This document shows, piece after piece, positions 8,465-18,051 of a stretch of DNA of 64,000 nt. The DNA comes from Porifericola rhodea. Its GTDB lineage: Bacteria > Bacteroidota > Bacteroidia > Cytophagales > Cyclobacteriaceae. Both the position numbers and the translations under genes were made by a program. Position 1 is the first letter of the stretch; each line of letters starts with the position of its first letter. Below the pieces are notes generated by a model. That model did no database searches. It was not told the DNA's origin and saw nothing but the letters and a program-made list of their open reading frames with translations. The stretch spans positions 240,354-304,353 of the forward strand of contig NZ_CP119421.1 of assembly GCF_030506305.1 (NCBI RefSeq), given 5' to 3'.

Positions 8465-9688
8465 TACCCAATAGTTTACAAAATTGTGTGGAGCTTCCAG
8501 CACTACTTTGTAAAAAGATGATGGCATTTCACTAATATCAATTGTATGTTTTTCCTTGCGTAGGTCAACTTCACCCATCAGCTTATACTCATCTTTTTCT
8601 CCACCTTTAAAGTGGTTTTCTGTACTTAGCCACACTTTAGCTTTTCCTTTCTTCTCCAAGGCTGTCCATTGTAGCTGTAGCTGGCTGTTTTCTTTCTTTG
8701 CTTTCAACTTAGCCACAGAAACATCTCCAGTAAATGGTACACCATCTATTTCCATGGCCTGCTCACGAGCAATATTCAACTCCAGATGTCGCGCCAGTGT
8801 AGGAAAGATAGAGACCACTCCCGGCTTATGTTTCTTAAAATAGGTATTCAGGTCTTGGGCATTGGTAGTTATCCAGGTAGACCTTTCTCTGTCAGACTGA
8901 CCGCCATGGTGTTTGCCGGTGTCTTCATCTCGTCCGTGGTCTGTTGTAATAACGATGAGCCAGTCTTCGTCATAGTTCTGCTCTCTGTACTGAATTGCCT
9001 TCCAGATACGCCCCACCTGGTCGTCAGCAATTTCTACAGCCTCGTACATCTGCGGGCTATCACCAAATTTATGCCCCATATCATCCGTGTACTCCAGATA
9101 AACCCATGATAAGTCAGGCCCTTCCGACTTTACATAGCGAGCAGCCTCATTGGTTACGTGCTCATCTATCTGGTAAATAAATTTTCTGTCGCTCCCATGC
9201 GGGAAGCGCAGGGTATCATGCTCAAAACCATCAAAGTGGTAATCAAGTTTAAGCCCACCCGTTGCGGACAGTCCCTCACCTATTAGCTTGGTACGGTTAT
9301 CTAGCCAGGTAGAAAAAATAGCCGTTTTCTTTTCAGGAAACTGCTCTTCCATAAAGCGAAAGATAGTCCAGTACTGGTAGTTCGGTGCTTTAATGCTATT
9401 CCCCCATACATTATGCTTATTTACCCAGGTGCCAGTCAATAAACTGTTATAGCCTACTGCGGAAATAGTTGGGGTTTCAGAATATGCTCCTTTTTCACCT
9501 CCCACATAGGCGTGGGTGTATCCTCCAGCTTTTGCAATATCGTCCAGATGGGGGGTAGATACTTTTTCTATAACATCGGCTGAAATACCGTCTACTATAA
9601 TAAACAAGGCTTTCTTTTGCTGTGCCTGCGCAAAAGCGATAGACAAAGCACACAAGCTGATGACTGAAAGGATGATTTTTTTATGCAC
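8447..9688 (-). CDS. Alkaline-phosphatase-superfamily ectophosphodiesterase (NPP-like)
   Basis: A 413-residue secreted enzyme. The signal peptide ends near residue 22 (AFAQAQ) and the GTG start at 9688 is needed to keep it intact. Metal-ligand segments of the superfamily are present: IIVDGISAD (Asp33), the nucleophile region YSETPTISAVGYNS (70-82, Thr or Ser), DDMGHKFGD (202-210), TTDHGRD (249-254) and KHHGG (259-263). The substrate is a phosphomono- or diester. It follows susC and susD in the same direction but behind a strong terminator hairpin. With choline uptake and oxidation genes beyond the SusCD pair, release of choline from phosphocholine or glycerophosphocholine is possible, but that is inference only. 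Confidence 0.8.
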   Translation of the reverse strand: MHKKIILSVISLCALSIAFAQAQQKKALFIIVDGISADVIEKVSTPHLDDIAKAGGYTHAYVGGEKGAYSETPTISAVGYNSLLTGTWVNKHNVWGNSIKAPNYQYWTIFRFMEEQFPEKKTAIFSTWLDNRTKLIGEGLSATGGLKLDYHFDGFEHDTLRFPHGSDRKFIYQIDEHVTNEAARYVKSEGPDLSWVYLEYTDDMGHKFGDSPQMYEAVEIADDQVGRIWKAIQYREQNYDEDWLIVITTDHGRDEDTGKHHGGQSDRERSTWITTNAQDLNTYFKKHKPGVVSIFPTLARHLELNIAREQAMEIDGVPFTGDVSVAKLKAKKENSQLQLQWTALEKKGKAKVWLSTENHFKGGEKDEYKLMGEVDLRKEKHTIDISEMPSSFYKVVLEAPHNFVNYWVVEEAP

Positions 9689-9715
9689 GATAAGTTTTTG
9701 ATTTATTGTAATGCT

Positions 9716-9754
9716 AAAAAAATTCAGCCAACTCTCAATAGAAAGCTGGCCGAA
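9716..9754 (-). terminator. Intrinsic terminator after susD
   Basis: On the minus strand a 14-bp stem with some G-T pairs and a TATT loop (9723-9754) is followed by seven T (9722-9716). It lies just after the SusD gene stop and only 27 bp before the GTG of the phosphodiesterase, so expression of that gene needs readthrough or a promoter overlapping the hairpin. Confidence 0.75.
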
Positions 9755-9775
9755 CGAATTATTTATAGTAACTGG

Positions 9776-11233
9776 TTACTTTAATAACCACATTTCACCA
9801 TTGATGTCGTCAGTACCAAACTGGCGTTCAATAGCCTGTAACACATGCGACTCGTTAAGATCCAGCTCGCTTTCTGGATACATCCAGCGTTTAGGAATTT
9901 TACCTCCGTTGAGTATACCACCCCCATCGGTGCTAAACTCAGGAATACCTGTACGACGCTGGTTGTAATAAGCCTCCCACCCACTATTCATAAAAAACGA
10001 AAGGTATTTTTGTGTTAGTATCATTTCCAAGCCCTTAGCAGCTTCAAACGCAACTTCTGGTTGTTGCAGGTAAGCGTCAATAGCAGAAGCCTCAATGTTG
10101 TAAAACTCCATAGAAGCCTGGATGCCCTGCATATAATACTCTTCGGGGCTTACGCTAACCCACCCTCTCTGGGCTGCTTCTGCAATAGTAAATGCTAGCT
10201 CCGCATAGCTTAACAATACGCTTGGCTCATTAACAGGATCATTATAGAAGCGAGAGTTTATGGGAGATCCTTCTCCCTCATTCAAGCGGCTTACGTTTTC
10301 TGTTAGTGTAGCACTTCCTCCCAAGCCGGTGTAGGCATCAAAGTTAGAAGGATCCAGGTTAGCCTGACGAGAGGCAAAGTCCGGGTCACCTACACTGAAC
10401 AGGCGAGGATCGTTTCTTTCTTTAAGTAATGAGACAAACGATTCATCCAGGTAATAGTCGGTTTGTATACTATTATCATTAAAGTAAGGGTAACGATTAC
10501 TTTCTCTGTCAAAAAATGCTAATGCTGCATTGTCCTCATTGCTGCTCATCAGCGGATAGGTATCCGGGTTTTGAATAATGTTACGAAACTGACTTTCAAT
10601 ATCTAAGCTGGTACCCTCTTTAAGAGATAGACTAATGAGTACTCTTAACTTAAAGGAGTTTACCAGTTTTTTCCACTTGGTAACATCACCATCAAATATA
10701 AGGTCGCCTCTGATTTCGCCATTTTCTACACTTAGCTCGGCATTGGCTTCGTCCAGTTCCTGAAGCACCTGCTGATAGATTTGTTCCTGAGGTGTGTACT
10801 CAGGCATATATTCACCTTCAAAAGCAGAACCTGCCTGTAAGTAAGGCACATCTCCAAATGTCTTAGTCAGTTCCAGAATAACATAAGAGCGCAAAAACTT
10901 GGCAATAGCAAGGTAGTTTGCATTATCTACACGCATAGCCTCTTCCTCCATCTTGATCACCTGGCGTAGTTGATTATAATCATCGAAGCCTGCTCTTTGC
11001 CATCCGTAGTATTGAGAAAGACTGGCTCCCTGTGTGTAAACCAAAAATCTTGAAGCCAATGCGGCATCTAGCGTCACATTGTTAAATATATCAACCTGTA
11101 GGTTAGTCAGCAGAAGCTCAGGACCTACTTCTGTAGCACGGTTAGGGTCAATTTGTAGCTCTTCAAAATCCTGACAGGCGCCGGTAGTCAGGATGATAAA
11201 TGTGAATATGATATACTTTATGTTCTTTTTCAT
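9776..11233 (-). CDS. SusD/RagB-family nutrient-binding lipoprotein
   Basis: A 485-residue surface lipoprotein of the SusD-like type. The lipobox is TTGAC (Cys20) and is followed by the typical DFEELQIDPN start. The family hallmarks are visible: YSFxK-like N-terminal helices (FGDVPYLQAG, TPQEQIYQQVLQELDEAN) and a C-terminal AYYNQRRTGIPEF segment before the final helices. SusD-like proteins capture a ligand outside the cell and close over the partner SusC channel. It lies 77 bp after that SusC gene and forms a pair with it. The ligand is unknown; no glycoside hydrolases accompany the pair, so a non-polysaccharide ligand is plausible. Confidence 0.92.
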   Translation of the reverse strand: MKKNIKYIIFTFIILTTGACQDFEELQIDPNRATEVGPELLLTNLQVDIFNNVTLDAALASRFLVYTQGASLSQYYGWQRAGFDDYNQLRQVIKMEEEAMRVDNANYLAIAKFLRSYVILELTKTFGDVPYLQAGSAFEGEYMPEYTPQEQIYQQVLQELDEANAELSVENGEIRGDLIFDGDVTKWKKLVNSFKLRVLISLSLKEGTSLDIESQFRNIIQNPDTYPLMSSNEDNAALAFFDRESNRYPYFNDNSIQTDYYLDESFVSLLKERNDPRLFSVGDPDFASRQANLDPSNFDAYTGLGGSATLTENVSRLNEGEGSPINSRFYNDPVNEPSVLLSYAELAFTIAEAAQRGWVSVSPEEYYMQGIQASMEFYNIEASAIDAYLQQPEVAFEAAKGLEMILTQKYLSFFMNSGWEAYYNQRRTGIPEFSTDGGGILNGGKIPKRWMYPESELDLNESHVLQAIERQFGTDDINGEMWLLK

Positions 11234-11310
11234 GAGTTATCCATGTTAAGCCATTAAAAATATAGCTGGATTTTGCTTAAAGCATTTCCGCTAAGGTTTA
11301 GACATTGTTC

Positions 11311-14300
11311 TTAAAAAGTGAGATTAATGTTGAAACCTAAGCTTCGTGCAGAGGGCGTCTGAAGGTTATCTTCTCCCTGATCTGGGTCTATATTAGGGAC
11401 ATCGGACCAGAGAAAGAGGTTTCTTCCTACAAAAGAAACTGAAGCCTGTTCAAAAAAAGTGTTATCCAACACGGAGTTAGGTAACGCATAGGTAAGCGTA
11501 ACTTCTCTTAGCTTCATAAATGTTTCTTTATATATACCCGGCTCTGAAGGAGATCCGTCATAGAAATCTTTAGTCCAGGAAATGTAATTAACAGCCTGGG
11601 TATTAGGCGCGAACGTACGGCTGTCGCTCAGGATGTTGCCGTCACTATCGTACTCCACATCTCCATCCAGAAGTACCACACCATCACCCACATAGGTAGA
11701 TTCTCCGTTGTTGGCATCATCGCGATACTGGTTCACTGAGCCAGGATGAGTACCCCCCCACCACATTTTAGAATTAGTAGTACTGTAGAAACTGCCGCCG
11801 TAGCGTCCATCTAAAAGTACACTCAGAGTAAAGTTTTTGTAGGAGAAGCTATTGTTAATACCGAACACACCATCAGGATCGGAGTAGCCTACTCGTCTTT
11901 GAAAAGGATCAATAAGGGGAAAACCATTGTCTCCGTAAATGATATCTCCTTCGGGAGAACGCAGCCATACCGAAGTATAATAAGCGTCAGCTCGTTCACC
12001 AACTTTTACATTATTTAGCTCATTTGCATCACCATATACCTGGGTAAGCTCACGACGGTGTCTGGACCAGTTAAGCATGACATCCCATTGAAAAAGGTCA
12101 AGTTTAAGGGGTGTAGCATTAAGCACTACTTCTATTCCACGTCTTTTGTATTCGTTGCCATTTACAAGGCGAGAAGTAAAGCCAGAGGCTTCAGACACAG
12201 GAATAGTTGTAATATTGTTATAATCTCGCATGCTATAATAGGCTACGTCTATTCCCAAACGACCTTGTAGGAAGCGGGCATCCAAGCCTATTTCATAAGA
12301 ATCTGTAGTTTCCGGAGATATGTCAGAAGAAATCTGTGTTTCAGGGAAATAGACAGATGCGTTGTTGTTCCAATTGATACCTGGCAGATAGGCCTGAACC
12401 TGGTTGTAGGGGTATTCACTGCCAAAGCCAGTCAGGTCAAAGTTGATATAACCGGAGGATACCTGAGACCATGAACCTCGTAATTTCAAAAACTCAAAAG
12501 CTTCAGGTACAGGCATTATATCTGACACCACAGTACTTAGAGAGACAGATGGGTAAAAGTATGAGTTGTTCTCTAACGGCAAGGTAGAGATCCAGTCATT
12601 TCTTCCGGTTACGGTCAAAAATACTGAGTTCAAAAATTCAATATCCAGAGTTCCGTAGAGGCTGTTTACTTTTTGGTCCTGCAATAGGTTGCCTCCCGTA
12701 AGGTTACTGGTAGAGTTGCTTAAATTGTAATACTCCGGTACATTGAGCCCGTCGGTATATGCATTAAGTGTACGGAAGTTATTATAGCGGTTTGCGCCTC
12801 CCACAGAAACACTAATGTTTAACTCCTCTGCCAGCTGTTTACGATAGGTCGCGATAATATCAGTATTGATATTAAAATTGTATTCGTTACTAAGCTCCAG
12901 GTTTCCACGAGATTTTACTCCATACCGGATATAACTCAAAGGTTCTTTTACACTACGATTTGTATTGTACCAGTTGAAGCCCGAACGTGCAAGAATTTCC
13001 AGGTTTTCCAGTGGCTCATAGGTTAAACTAAGTTGGCCGTAATTATTGTCTTTGTTATACCCTTGCAAAAATTCGTATGCCTGAAAGTAAGGATTGTTAT
13101 ACCATGAGGTATTGTAATGGCGCTGCTGTACACCTTCATTTCCTTCCTGCCAGTAGTTTCTAAGGTCACGCACGTCAATATCCGGGCCTGTCCACAAGAC
13201 CAGGTTATAAAGATAGTTTTGCGGACCGTAGCTTCTCTCAGGGAAATTGTCGCTATACTGCTTATTGTATGTCAGTGAGGCATCTGCGCGAAGTTTTTCA
13301 GCCAGTTGATAGCCTCCTGCTACTGTAAAAGTAGTAGAATTTAGACCTGTATTAGGCACCATACCTTTCTGATACATATGAGATAAGGATGCTCTAAAGT
13401 TTCCTTTTTCATTACCTCCGCTGATACTAACATTGTTTGTAGAGATCATACCTGTTCTGAAAAAGTTCTCTACATTGTTTTCTCCTCGTGATATAAAAGG
13501 AGTAGGTATGCGTTCTCCGGTAACAGGGTCTATCGGGCTATCATATTGAGTTGTTTCAAAAAATCCACTGGCAGTACTTGCATCTGCCTGGTTCAGCTTG
13601 GGTCCCCATATCCACCCGCCACCTTCTGGTCCACTTCCAGAGCCATTGATGTAGGCGTAAGTACCATTATTACCATTTCCGTAAGTGCTCTGTACATCAG
13701 GTATACGCAAATAACTAGGCTGAAACATGGTACTTGAATTTACACTCACTTCTACACCTTCCTGGCTACCTCTTTTGGTCGTAATCATGATAGCTCCATC
13801 TCTACCAATAGAGCCATAGAGCGCAGAAGCGGTAGGCCCTTTGAGCACATCTATACTTTCCACGTCGTCAGAGCTTATTTTCCAAAGGTCTGCTTCCGGG
13901 TTAGGAATACCGTCTATAACAATTAGAGGATCTCTACCTCTTAGTTCAAGCTTGGGGTCTTCAAAGAGCCCGGTAGGGTTATACACATTCAGGCCAGCTA
14001 CTTTACCAGTAAGGGAGCGGGCGACATTAGGCTCACGGGCTTTTTGCAGCCCTTCTCCAGCTACCTCCTGCACTGCATATCCCAGGGCTTTTTTCTCCTT
14101 TTCTATACCTAATGCGGTAACAACTACTTCGGAGAGCTGCTCTGCATCTGAGTTTAAAGTGATATTAATCTGGCTACGACCATTAATGGCAACTTCTTTT
14201 GTTTCAAACCCTACAAAAGAAAAAATCAATGATGTATTTGCCTCGGAAACCTCAATACGGTAGAGACCTTCAAGGTTGGTAACTGTACCTTGAGTAGTAT

Positions 14301-14475
14301 TTTTGACCAGTACATTTACTCCGGGTACAGGTTCTCCCGATGTATCTACTACAGTGCCACTTACCTGAGTTGACTGCGCTTGCAAAAACAGACTAAAACT
14401 TACACCAAAAAGCGTAAAAAACATATATTTTACCCACCAAAATTGATGGACAAAAACCAGTAAAAGTTTCTTCAT
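11311..14475 (-). CDS. SusC/RagA-family TonB-linked outer membrane transporter
   Basis: A 1054-residue TonB-dependent receptor. After a signal peptide ending near residue 33 (FLQAQS) come a carboxypeptidase-like regulatory domain (VSGTVVDTSGEPVPGVNVLVK), the SEVVVTALG TonB-box region and a plug (DPLIVIDGIPN, ESIDVLKGPTASALYG). A 22-strand barrel ends in an aromatic terminal strand (GFNINLTF). It lacks an STN domain, so it is not a signal-transducing receptor of the FecA kind, unlike the second SusC in this window. It imports the ligand captured by the neighbouring SusD protein. The gene is divergent from the choline transporter gene across 388 bp. Confidence 0.93.
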   Translation of the reverse strand: MKKLLLVFVHQFWWVKYMFFTLFGVSFSLFLQAQSTQVSGTVVDTSGEPVPGVNVLVKNTTQGTVTNLEGLYRIEVSEANTSLIFSFVGFETKEVAINGRSQINITLNSDAEQLSEVVVTALGIEKEKKALGYAVQEVAGEGLQKAREPNVARSLTGKVAGLNVYNPTGLFEDPKLELRGRDPLIVIDGIPNPEADLWKISSDDVESIDVLKGPTASALYGSIGRDGAIMITTKRGSQEGVEVSVNSSTMFQPSYLRIPDVQSTYGNGNNGTYAYINGSGSGPEGGGWIWGPKLNQADASTASGFFETTQYDSPIDPVTGERIPTPFISRGENNVENFFRTGMISTNNVSISGGNEKGNFRASLSHMYQKGMVPNTGLNSTTFTVAGGYQLAEKLRADASLTYNKQYSDNFPERSYGPQNYLYNLVLWTGPDIDVRDLRNYWQEGNEGVQQRHYNTSWYNNPYFQAYEFLQGYNKDNNYGQLSLTYEPLENLEILARSGFNWYNTNRSVKEPLSYIRYGVKSRGNLELSNEYNFNINTDIIATYRKQLAEELNISVSVGGANRYNNFRTLNAYTDGLNVPEYYNLSNSTSNLTGGNLLQDQKVNSLYGTLDIEFLNSVFLTVTGRNDWISTLPLENNSYFYPSVSLSTVVSDIMPVPEAFEFLKLRGSWSQVSSGYINFDLTGFGSEYPYNQVQAYLPGINWNNNASVYFPETQISSDISPETTDSYEIGLDARFLQGRLGIDVAYYSMRDYNNITTIPVSEASGFTSRLVNGNEYKRRGIEVVLNATPLKLDLFQWDVMLNWSRHRRELTQVYGDANELNNVKVGERADAYYTSVWLRSPEGDIIYGDNGFPLIDPFQRRVGYSDPDGVFGINNSFSYKNFTLSVLLDGRYGGSFYSTTNSKMWWGGTHPGSVNQYRDDANNGESTYVGDGVVLLDGDVEYDSDGNILSDSRTFAPNTQAVNYISWTKDFYDGSPSEPGIYKETFMKLREVTLTYALPNSVLDNTFFEQASVSFVGRNLFLWSDVPNIDPDQGEDNLQTPSARSLGFNINLTF

Positions 14476-14863
14476 AGTAAACTATTTAATGATGATGAAT
14501 TTGACTGACAAAGTAGGTCAGCATTAAACAATGGCTCAGCAAAAATACTACAAGCCCTGCAACAATGGATTTATTAGGAAATTAAGCTTATGTTAAGCTT
14601 TTTGTACCCAAAAGGTAACATTCCCGGGCAGTATGTTATTGTAAAAGAAAGCAACTCTCAAAAGTGAGTACAGACAAAGGAGTTGCATGAGCTCCAACTT
14701 TATTTTGAAGCACAAAGGTACATCTTACACCTTAGCATCCCAAATTATACACTAACTAGATTCTCATATTTCTACTCAAAATAGGTATATCCATCTTTTC
14801 TTGGCTTAAAGGTATATACCCCTTATACTTGCTGTTCTTTTCCAGAATACAAACCGAATTTTC
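14476..14863. other. Divergent intergenic region between susC and the choline transporter gene
   Basis: This 388-bp gap must hold promoters for both directions. On the plus strand a candidate promoter is seen at 14801-14831. Otherwise it is AT-rich with no open frame of note and no RNA gene. Confidence 0.4.
14801..14831 (+). promoter_or_regulatory. Candidate Bacteroidota-type promoter for choline transporter gene
   Basis: TTG at 14801-14803 and TATACTTG at 14824-14831 are separated by 20 nt and match the Bacteroidota pattern TTG-N19/20-TAnnTTTG at all but one position. The start codon is 32 bp further on. Confidence 0.4.
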
Positions 14864-16480
14864 ATGCAATCTCCTCTTATAAAAAAACTCCTTCCCTCTT
14901 TATACATCATGGCTGCACTACTACTACTGGGTGGAGTACTTCACCTGATGGGCCACCCAGTGTACTGGCCTGGGTTTGCGTCTATGATGTGTTTTTACGC
15001 TGTCATTTTTTATATAGGTACTTATGCCGCTTCTATGAAAGGAGAAGAAAATGAGAATAGTATTATGCTTGCTGGCAGGTCAATTCCATTAGGCGTAGCG
15101 GTATTTACCATGAGTGCGACCTGGGTTGGCGGAGGCTATATTAATGGTACAGCAGAATACACCAACTCTTCTGGCATTGCCTGGGTACAAGCACCCTGGG
15201 GCTATGCACTCAGCTTAATTGTTGGAGGCTTGTTTTTCGCCAGAAAAATGCGGCGCTATGAGTTTAAAACCATGATAGATCCCTTGCAACAACGCTTTGG
15301 CAAGAAAGTGGCTGCCCTGCTTTCACTGCCAGCTATCTGTGGAGAACTCTTCTGGACATCCGCTATACTCACCGCCCTGGGAACCACCTTTGGCACCGTA
15401 CTAGGAATGGACTTTGTGCCATCAATTATCGCATCAGCCGCAATTGCCATAGCTTATACCGCATTAGGAGGACTATGGGCAGTAGCTTTTACGGATGTTA
15501 TTCAGATGATATTACTCCTTATTGGGTTGGTTTTAGTAATTCCTTTTGCTCTGGATAAAGTTGGAGGCTGGGACCTGGCCTGGAAAACTTACGTAGAACA
15601 TAAAGGAATATTAGCAAACGCACTCCCTCCTATAGATGGCTGGAAACACAAAAGCTGGGGTAATTACTACTGGAACTGGTGGGACTCGGCGCTACTTCTG
15701 ATTTTTGGGGGTATTCCTTGGCAGGTATATTTTCAGAGAGTGCTGGCTTCTAAAAATGAAAAAGTAGCTATGCGCCTTTCTATCATTGCAGGTTTTGTAT
15801 GTATGGCCGCTGCCATACCAGCTGTGATGATTGGTGTAATTGGTCATGTGGCGCCCTGGGAAGCTTTAGGCGTAGCTCCTCCGCAAGAAGCAGCACTAAC
15901 TTTACCATATGTAGTACGTTACCTCACCAATCCTTTTGTAGCTACTATCGGCCTTGGTGCCATAGCTGCCGCTGTAATGTCTTCGGTAGACTCTTCTATA
16001 CTTTCTGCTTCTTCTATGGCCTCATGGAATATCTACAGAACTTTACTAAAACCTAAAGTAGATTCTAAGACGCTGGCGAAGGTGATAAAGCGGGTAATAT
16101 GGATTATCGGAGTGGCTGCCACACTCATTGCTTTACAGGTAAAAAGTGTATACGCGCTGTGGTTTTTGTGCAGCGACTTTGTGTACTGCATTCTCTTTCC
16201 TCAGTTGGTTTGTGCCCTCTTCGACAAAAAAGCTAATCGCTACGGAGCTATAGCCGGCCTGCTAGTCTCTCTTATACTACGCTTTGGTGGTGGAGAAGCA
16301 ACTTTAGGCATCCCCAACATAATACCATACCCCCTTATTGAAGATGGTAACGTACTCTTTCCGTTCAGGACAACAGCTATGCTAAGCGGCTTGCTTACTA
16401 TGGTTATAGTGTCCAGGCTTAGTCAAAAACAGTGTCCGCCTCAACCTTTGCACAAGCTGAAGCAGACTATTACAAATTAA
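14864..16480 (+). CDS. CHT1 (SLC5A7)-like high-affinity choline:Na+ symporter
   Basis: This 538-residue sodium:solute symporter has about 13 membrane helices. Its match to animal CHT1, as I remember that sequence, is unusually detailed: ATWVGGGYINGTAE (85-98), WGYALSLIVGG, GELFWTSAIL, GGIPWQVYFQRVL, AAVMSSVDSSILSASSM and ILFPQLVCALF. The aromatic residues known to cage choline in CHT1 (human Trp62, Tyr91, Trp141, Trp254) align with Trp87, Tyr114, Trp164 and Trp286. It therefore probably imports choline with sodium. Its 3' end overlaps the convergent betA stop by 4 bp, and betB-betA on the other strand oxidise choline to glycine betaine. Confidence in the SSS family is near certain and in choline as substrate is high. 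Confidence 0.9.
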   Translation: MQSPLIKKLLPSLYIMAALLLLGGVLHLMGHPVYWPGFASMMCFYAVIFYIGTYAASMKGEENENSIMLAGRSIPLGVAVFTMSATWVGGGYINGTAEYTNSSGIAWVQAPWGYALSLIVGGLFFARKMRRYEFKTMIDPLQQRFGKKVAALLSLPAICGELFWTSAILTALGTTFGTVLGMDFVPSIIASAAIAIAYTALGGLWAVAFTDVIQMILLLIGLVLVIPFALDKVGGWDLAWKTYVEHKGILANALPPIDGWKHKSWGNYYWNWWDSALLLIFGGIPWQVYFQRVLASKNEKVAMRLSIIAGFVCMAAAIPAVMIGVIGHVAPWEALGVAPPQEAALTLPYVVRYLTNPFVATIGLGAIAAAVMSSVDSSILSASSMASWNIYRTLLKPKVDSKTLAKVIKRVIWIIGVAATLIALQVKSVYALWFLCSDFVYCILFPQLVCALFDKKANRYGAIAGLLVSLILRFGGGEATLGIPNIIPYPLIEDGNVLFPFRTTAMLSGLLTMVIVSRLSQKQCPPQPLHKLKQTITN

Positions 16481-17970
16481 CTGTTAAGGATAAAATCAGC
16501 ACAACGTTCACCAATCATCATACAGGTAATACAAGGATTAACACTGGTAATACTCGGAAAAACAGAGGCATCCGCTATTCTCAGGTTTTGTATCCCTTTT
16601 ACCTGAAGGTGGGTGTTCACCACAGCTTTAGGGTCATCATCTGTACCCAGCTTACATGTGCCTGCTGGATGATATACTGTATTATGCGTCTTGTATATGT
16701 AGTCTAAAATTTGCTCATCTGTCTGCACATCAGGTCCGGGAGCTAACTCTCTCTTTATCCAGGGCTTTAGTGAAGCTTGTGCCGCGATTTTTCTGGCAGT
16801 TTTTATCCCCTCTACCATTACCCGGGCATCGTGGCCCTCAGGATCAGAGAAATATTTTGGATCAATAAGGGGCGGATCTTCGGCACGATTAGACTGTAAA
16901 CGAACTGTACCTTCGCTCCTGGCCTGCATAACGTTGGGCGTAAGTGAAAAGGCGTTATCAGAAGTAGGATACCCAGCAGGAAGCGTATGCATATCAAAAG
17001 CTTCAGTTCCAAAGTGGAACATCAGGTCTGACATACCTAGCTGAGGATCAGTTTTACAAAAAACACCTATCTCATACTTTTGAGCGCTTTTTTCAGGAAC
17101 TTGCTGCTCCGCTTCCCATATAATAACTCCTTCGGGATGGTCTACCAGGTGCTCCCCTACTCCCGGCAGATCTTGTATCACTTGTATACCTACCTCTTGC
17201 AGATGTTCTTTTGGGCCAATGCCAGAAAGCATAAGCAAATGTGGTGTATGAAATGCCCCCCCTGATAGAATAACTTCTTTATTGGCTTCAAATGTACCTT
17301 TGTTTGTCTCTACCGCAACAACTTTTTTTGCATCGTCTAACAACAATTTTGTCGCAAAAGTCTCTGTTACTACAGTAAGTCCAGCCGGAATTTTGTCGTA
17401 TGGATGCAGGTAAGCTACAGAACTGGAGTGGCGTATACCACCCTTTTTGTTTAAAGAAAACCAGCCTGCACTTTCGTGATAATTGCCATTTTCAAAGTCC
17501 TGAGCGGCTATGCCATACTCCTCGCAGGCATCTATCATAGCTTTTCCGCAATCGTTTTCTGAGTCGGACTTCTCCAGATTTACTTTCTCTAATACTTTGT
17601 TGTAGAAAGGACGTACCTCCTGGGGAGTCCAGTTTTTGATTCCCTTTTGGGTCCACTGCTCAAAATCGTAGTCTGGAGCCTGAAAAGCTATCGCTGAATT
17701 GTGTGAGCTACAACCGCCCATAACTTTCGCCCTGCTATGGCGCATATTGCTATTTCCGGTAGCCTGAGGGGCAATAGGAAAATCATAGTCTAAATCGCCT
17801 TCTAATAAAGTGTGCCATTCCTTGAGTTGTAGTACATCCTCTCTTTGCTCATCCGATATCCCTGCCTCTATGAGCAAAACTTCTCCTTTTTGTTTTTCAG
17901 CTAATCGGTATGCAGTCACCACGCCGGCAGTACCCCCACCTACAACTATATAATCGTATTTCATTTGCAT
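16477..17970 (-). CDS. betA: Choline dehydrogenase-like GMC oxidoreductase
   Basis: A 497-residue FAD-dependent GMC oxidoreductase, somewhat shorter than E. coli BetA. The FAD-binding motif [17 protein letters not shown] is at residues 9-25, and the PROSITE-type GMC segments [18 protein letters not shown] and [11 protein letters not shown] are visible. The C-terminal catalytic pair is intact: His in YHPAGTC and Asn in SVNPCITC. It would oxidise choline to betaine aldehyde, possibly further. An alternative start two codons downstream (MKYDY) is equally good. It lies 81 bp after betB in the same operon. Other small alcohols cannot be excluded from sequence, but the choline transporter and BetB beside it make choline by far the best guess. 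Confidence 0.87.
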   Translation of the reverse strand: MQMKYDYIVVGGGTAGVVTAYRLAEKQKGEVLLIEAGISDEQREDVLQLKEWHTLLEGDLDYDFPIAPQATGNSNMRHSRAKVMGGCSSHNSAIAFQAPDYDFEQWTQKGIKNWTPQEVRPFYNKVLEKVNLEKSDSENDCGKAMIDACEEYGIAAQDFENGNYHESAGWFSLNKKGGIRHSSSVAYLHPYDKIPAGLTVVTETFATKLLLDDAKKVVAVETNKGTFEANKEVILSGGAFHTPHLLMLSGIGPKEHLQEVGIQVIQDLPGVGEHLVDHPEGVIIWEAEQQVPEKSAQKYEIGVFCKTDPQLGMSDLMFHFGTEAFDMHTLPAGYPTSDNAFSLTPNVMQARSEGTVRLQSNRAEDPPLIDPKYFSDPEGHDARVMVEGIKTARKIAAQASLKPWIKRELAPGPDVQTDEQILDYIYKTHNTVYHPAGTCKLGTDDDPKAVVNTHLQVKGIQNLRIADASVFPSITSVNPCITCMMIGERCADFILNS

Positions 17971-18051
17971 GTTTGTATGAGTTGCTTACACCTGAGTAAG
18001 CTTTCTATTTATGATAAAATGAGTATTCTTTTAAATTATTAAACTTCTACC

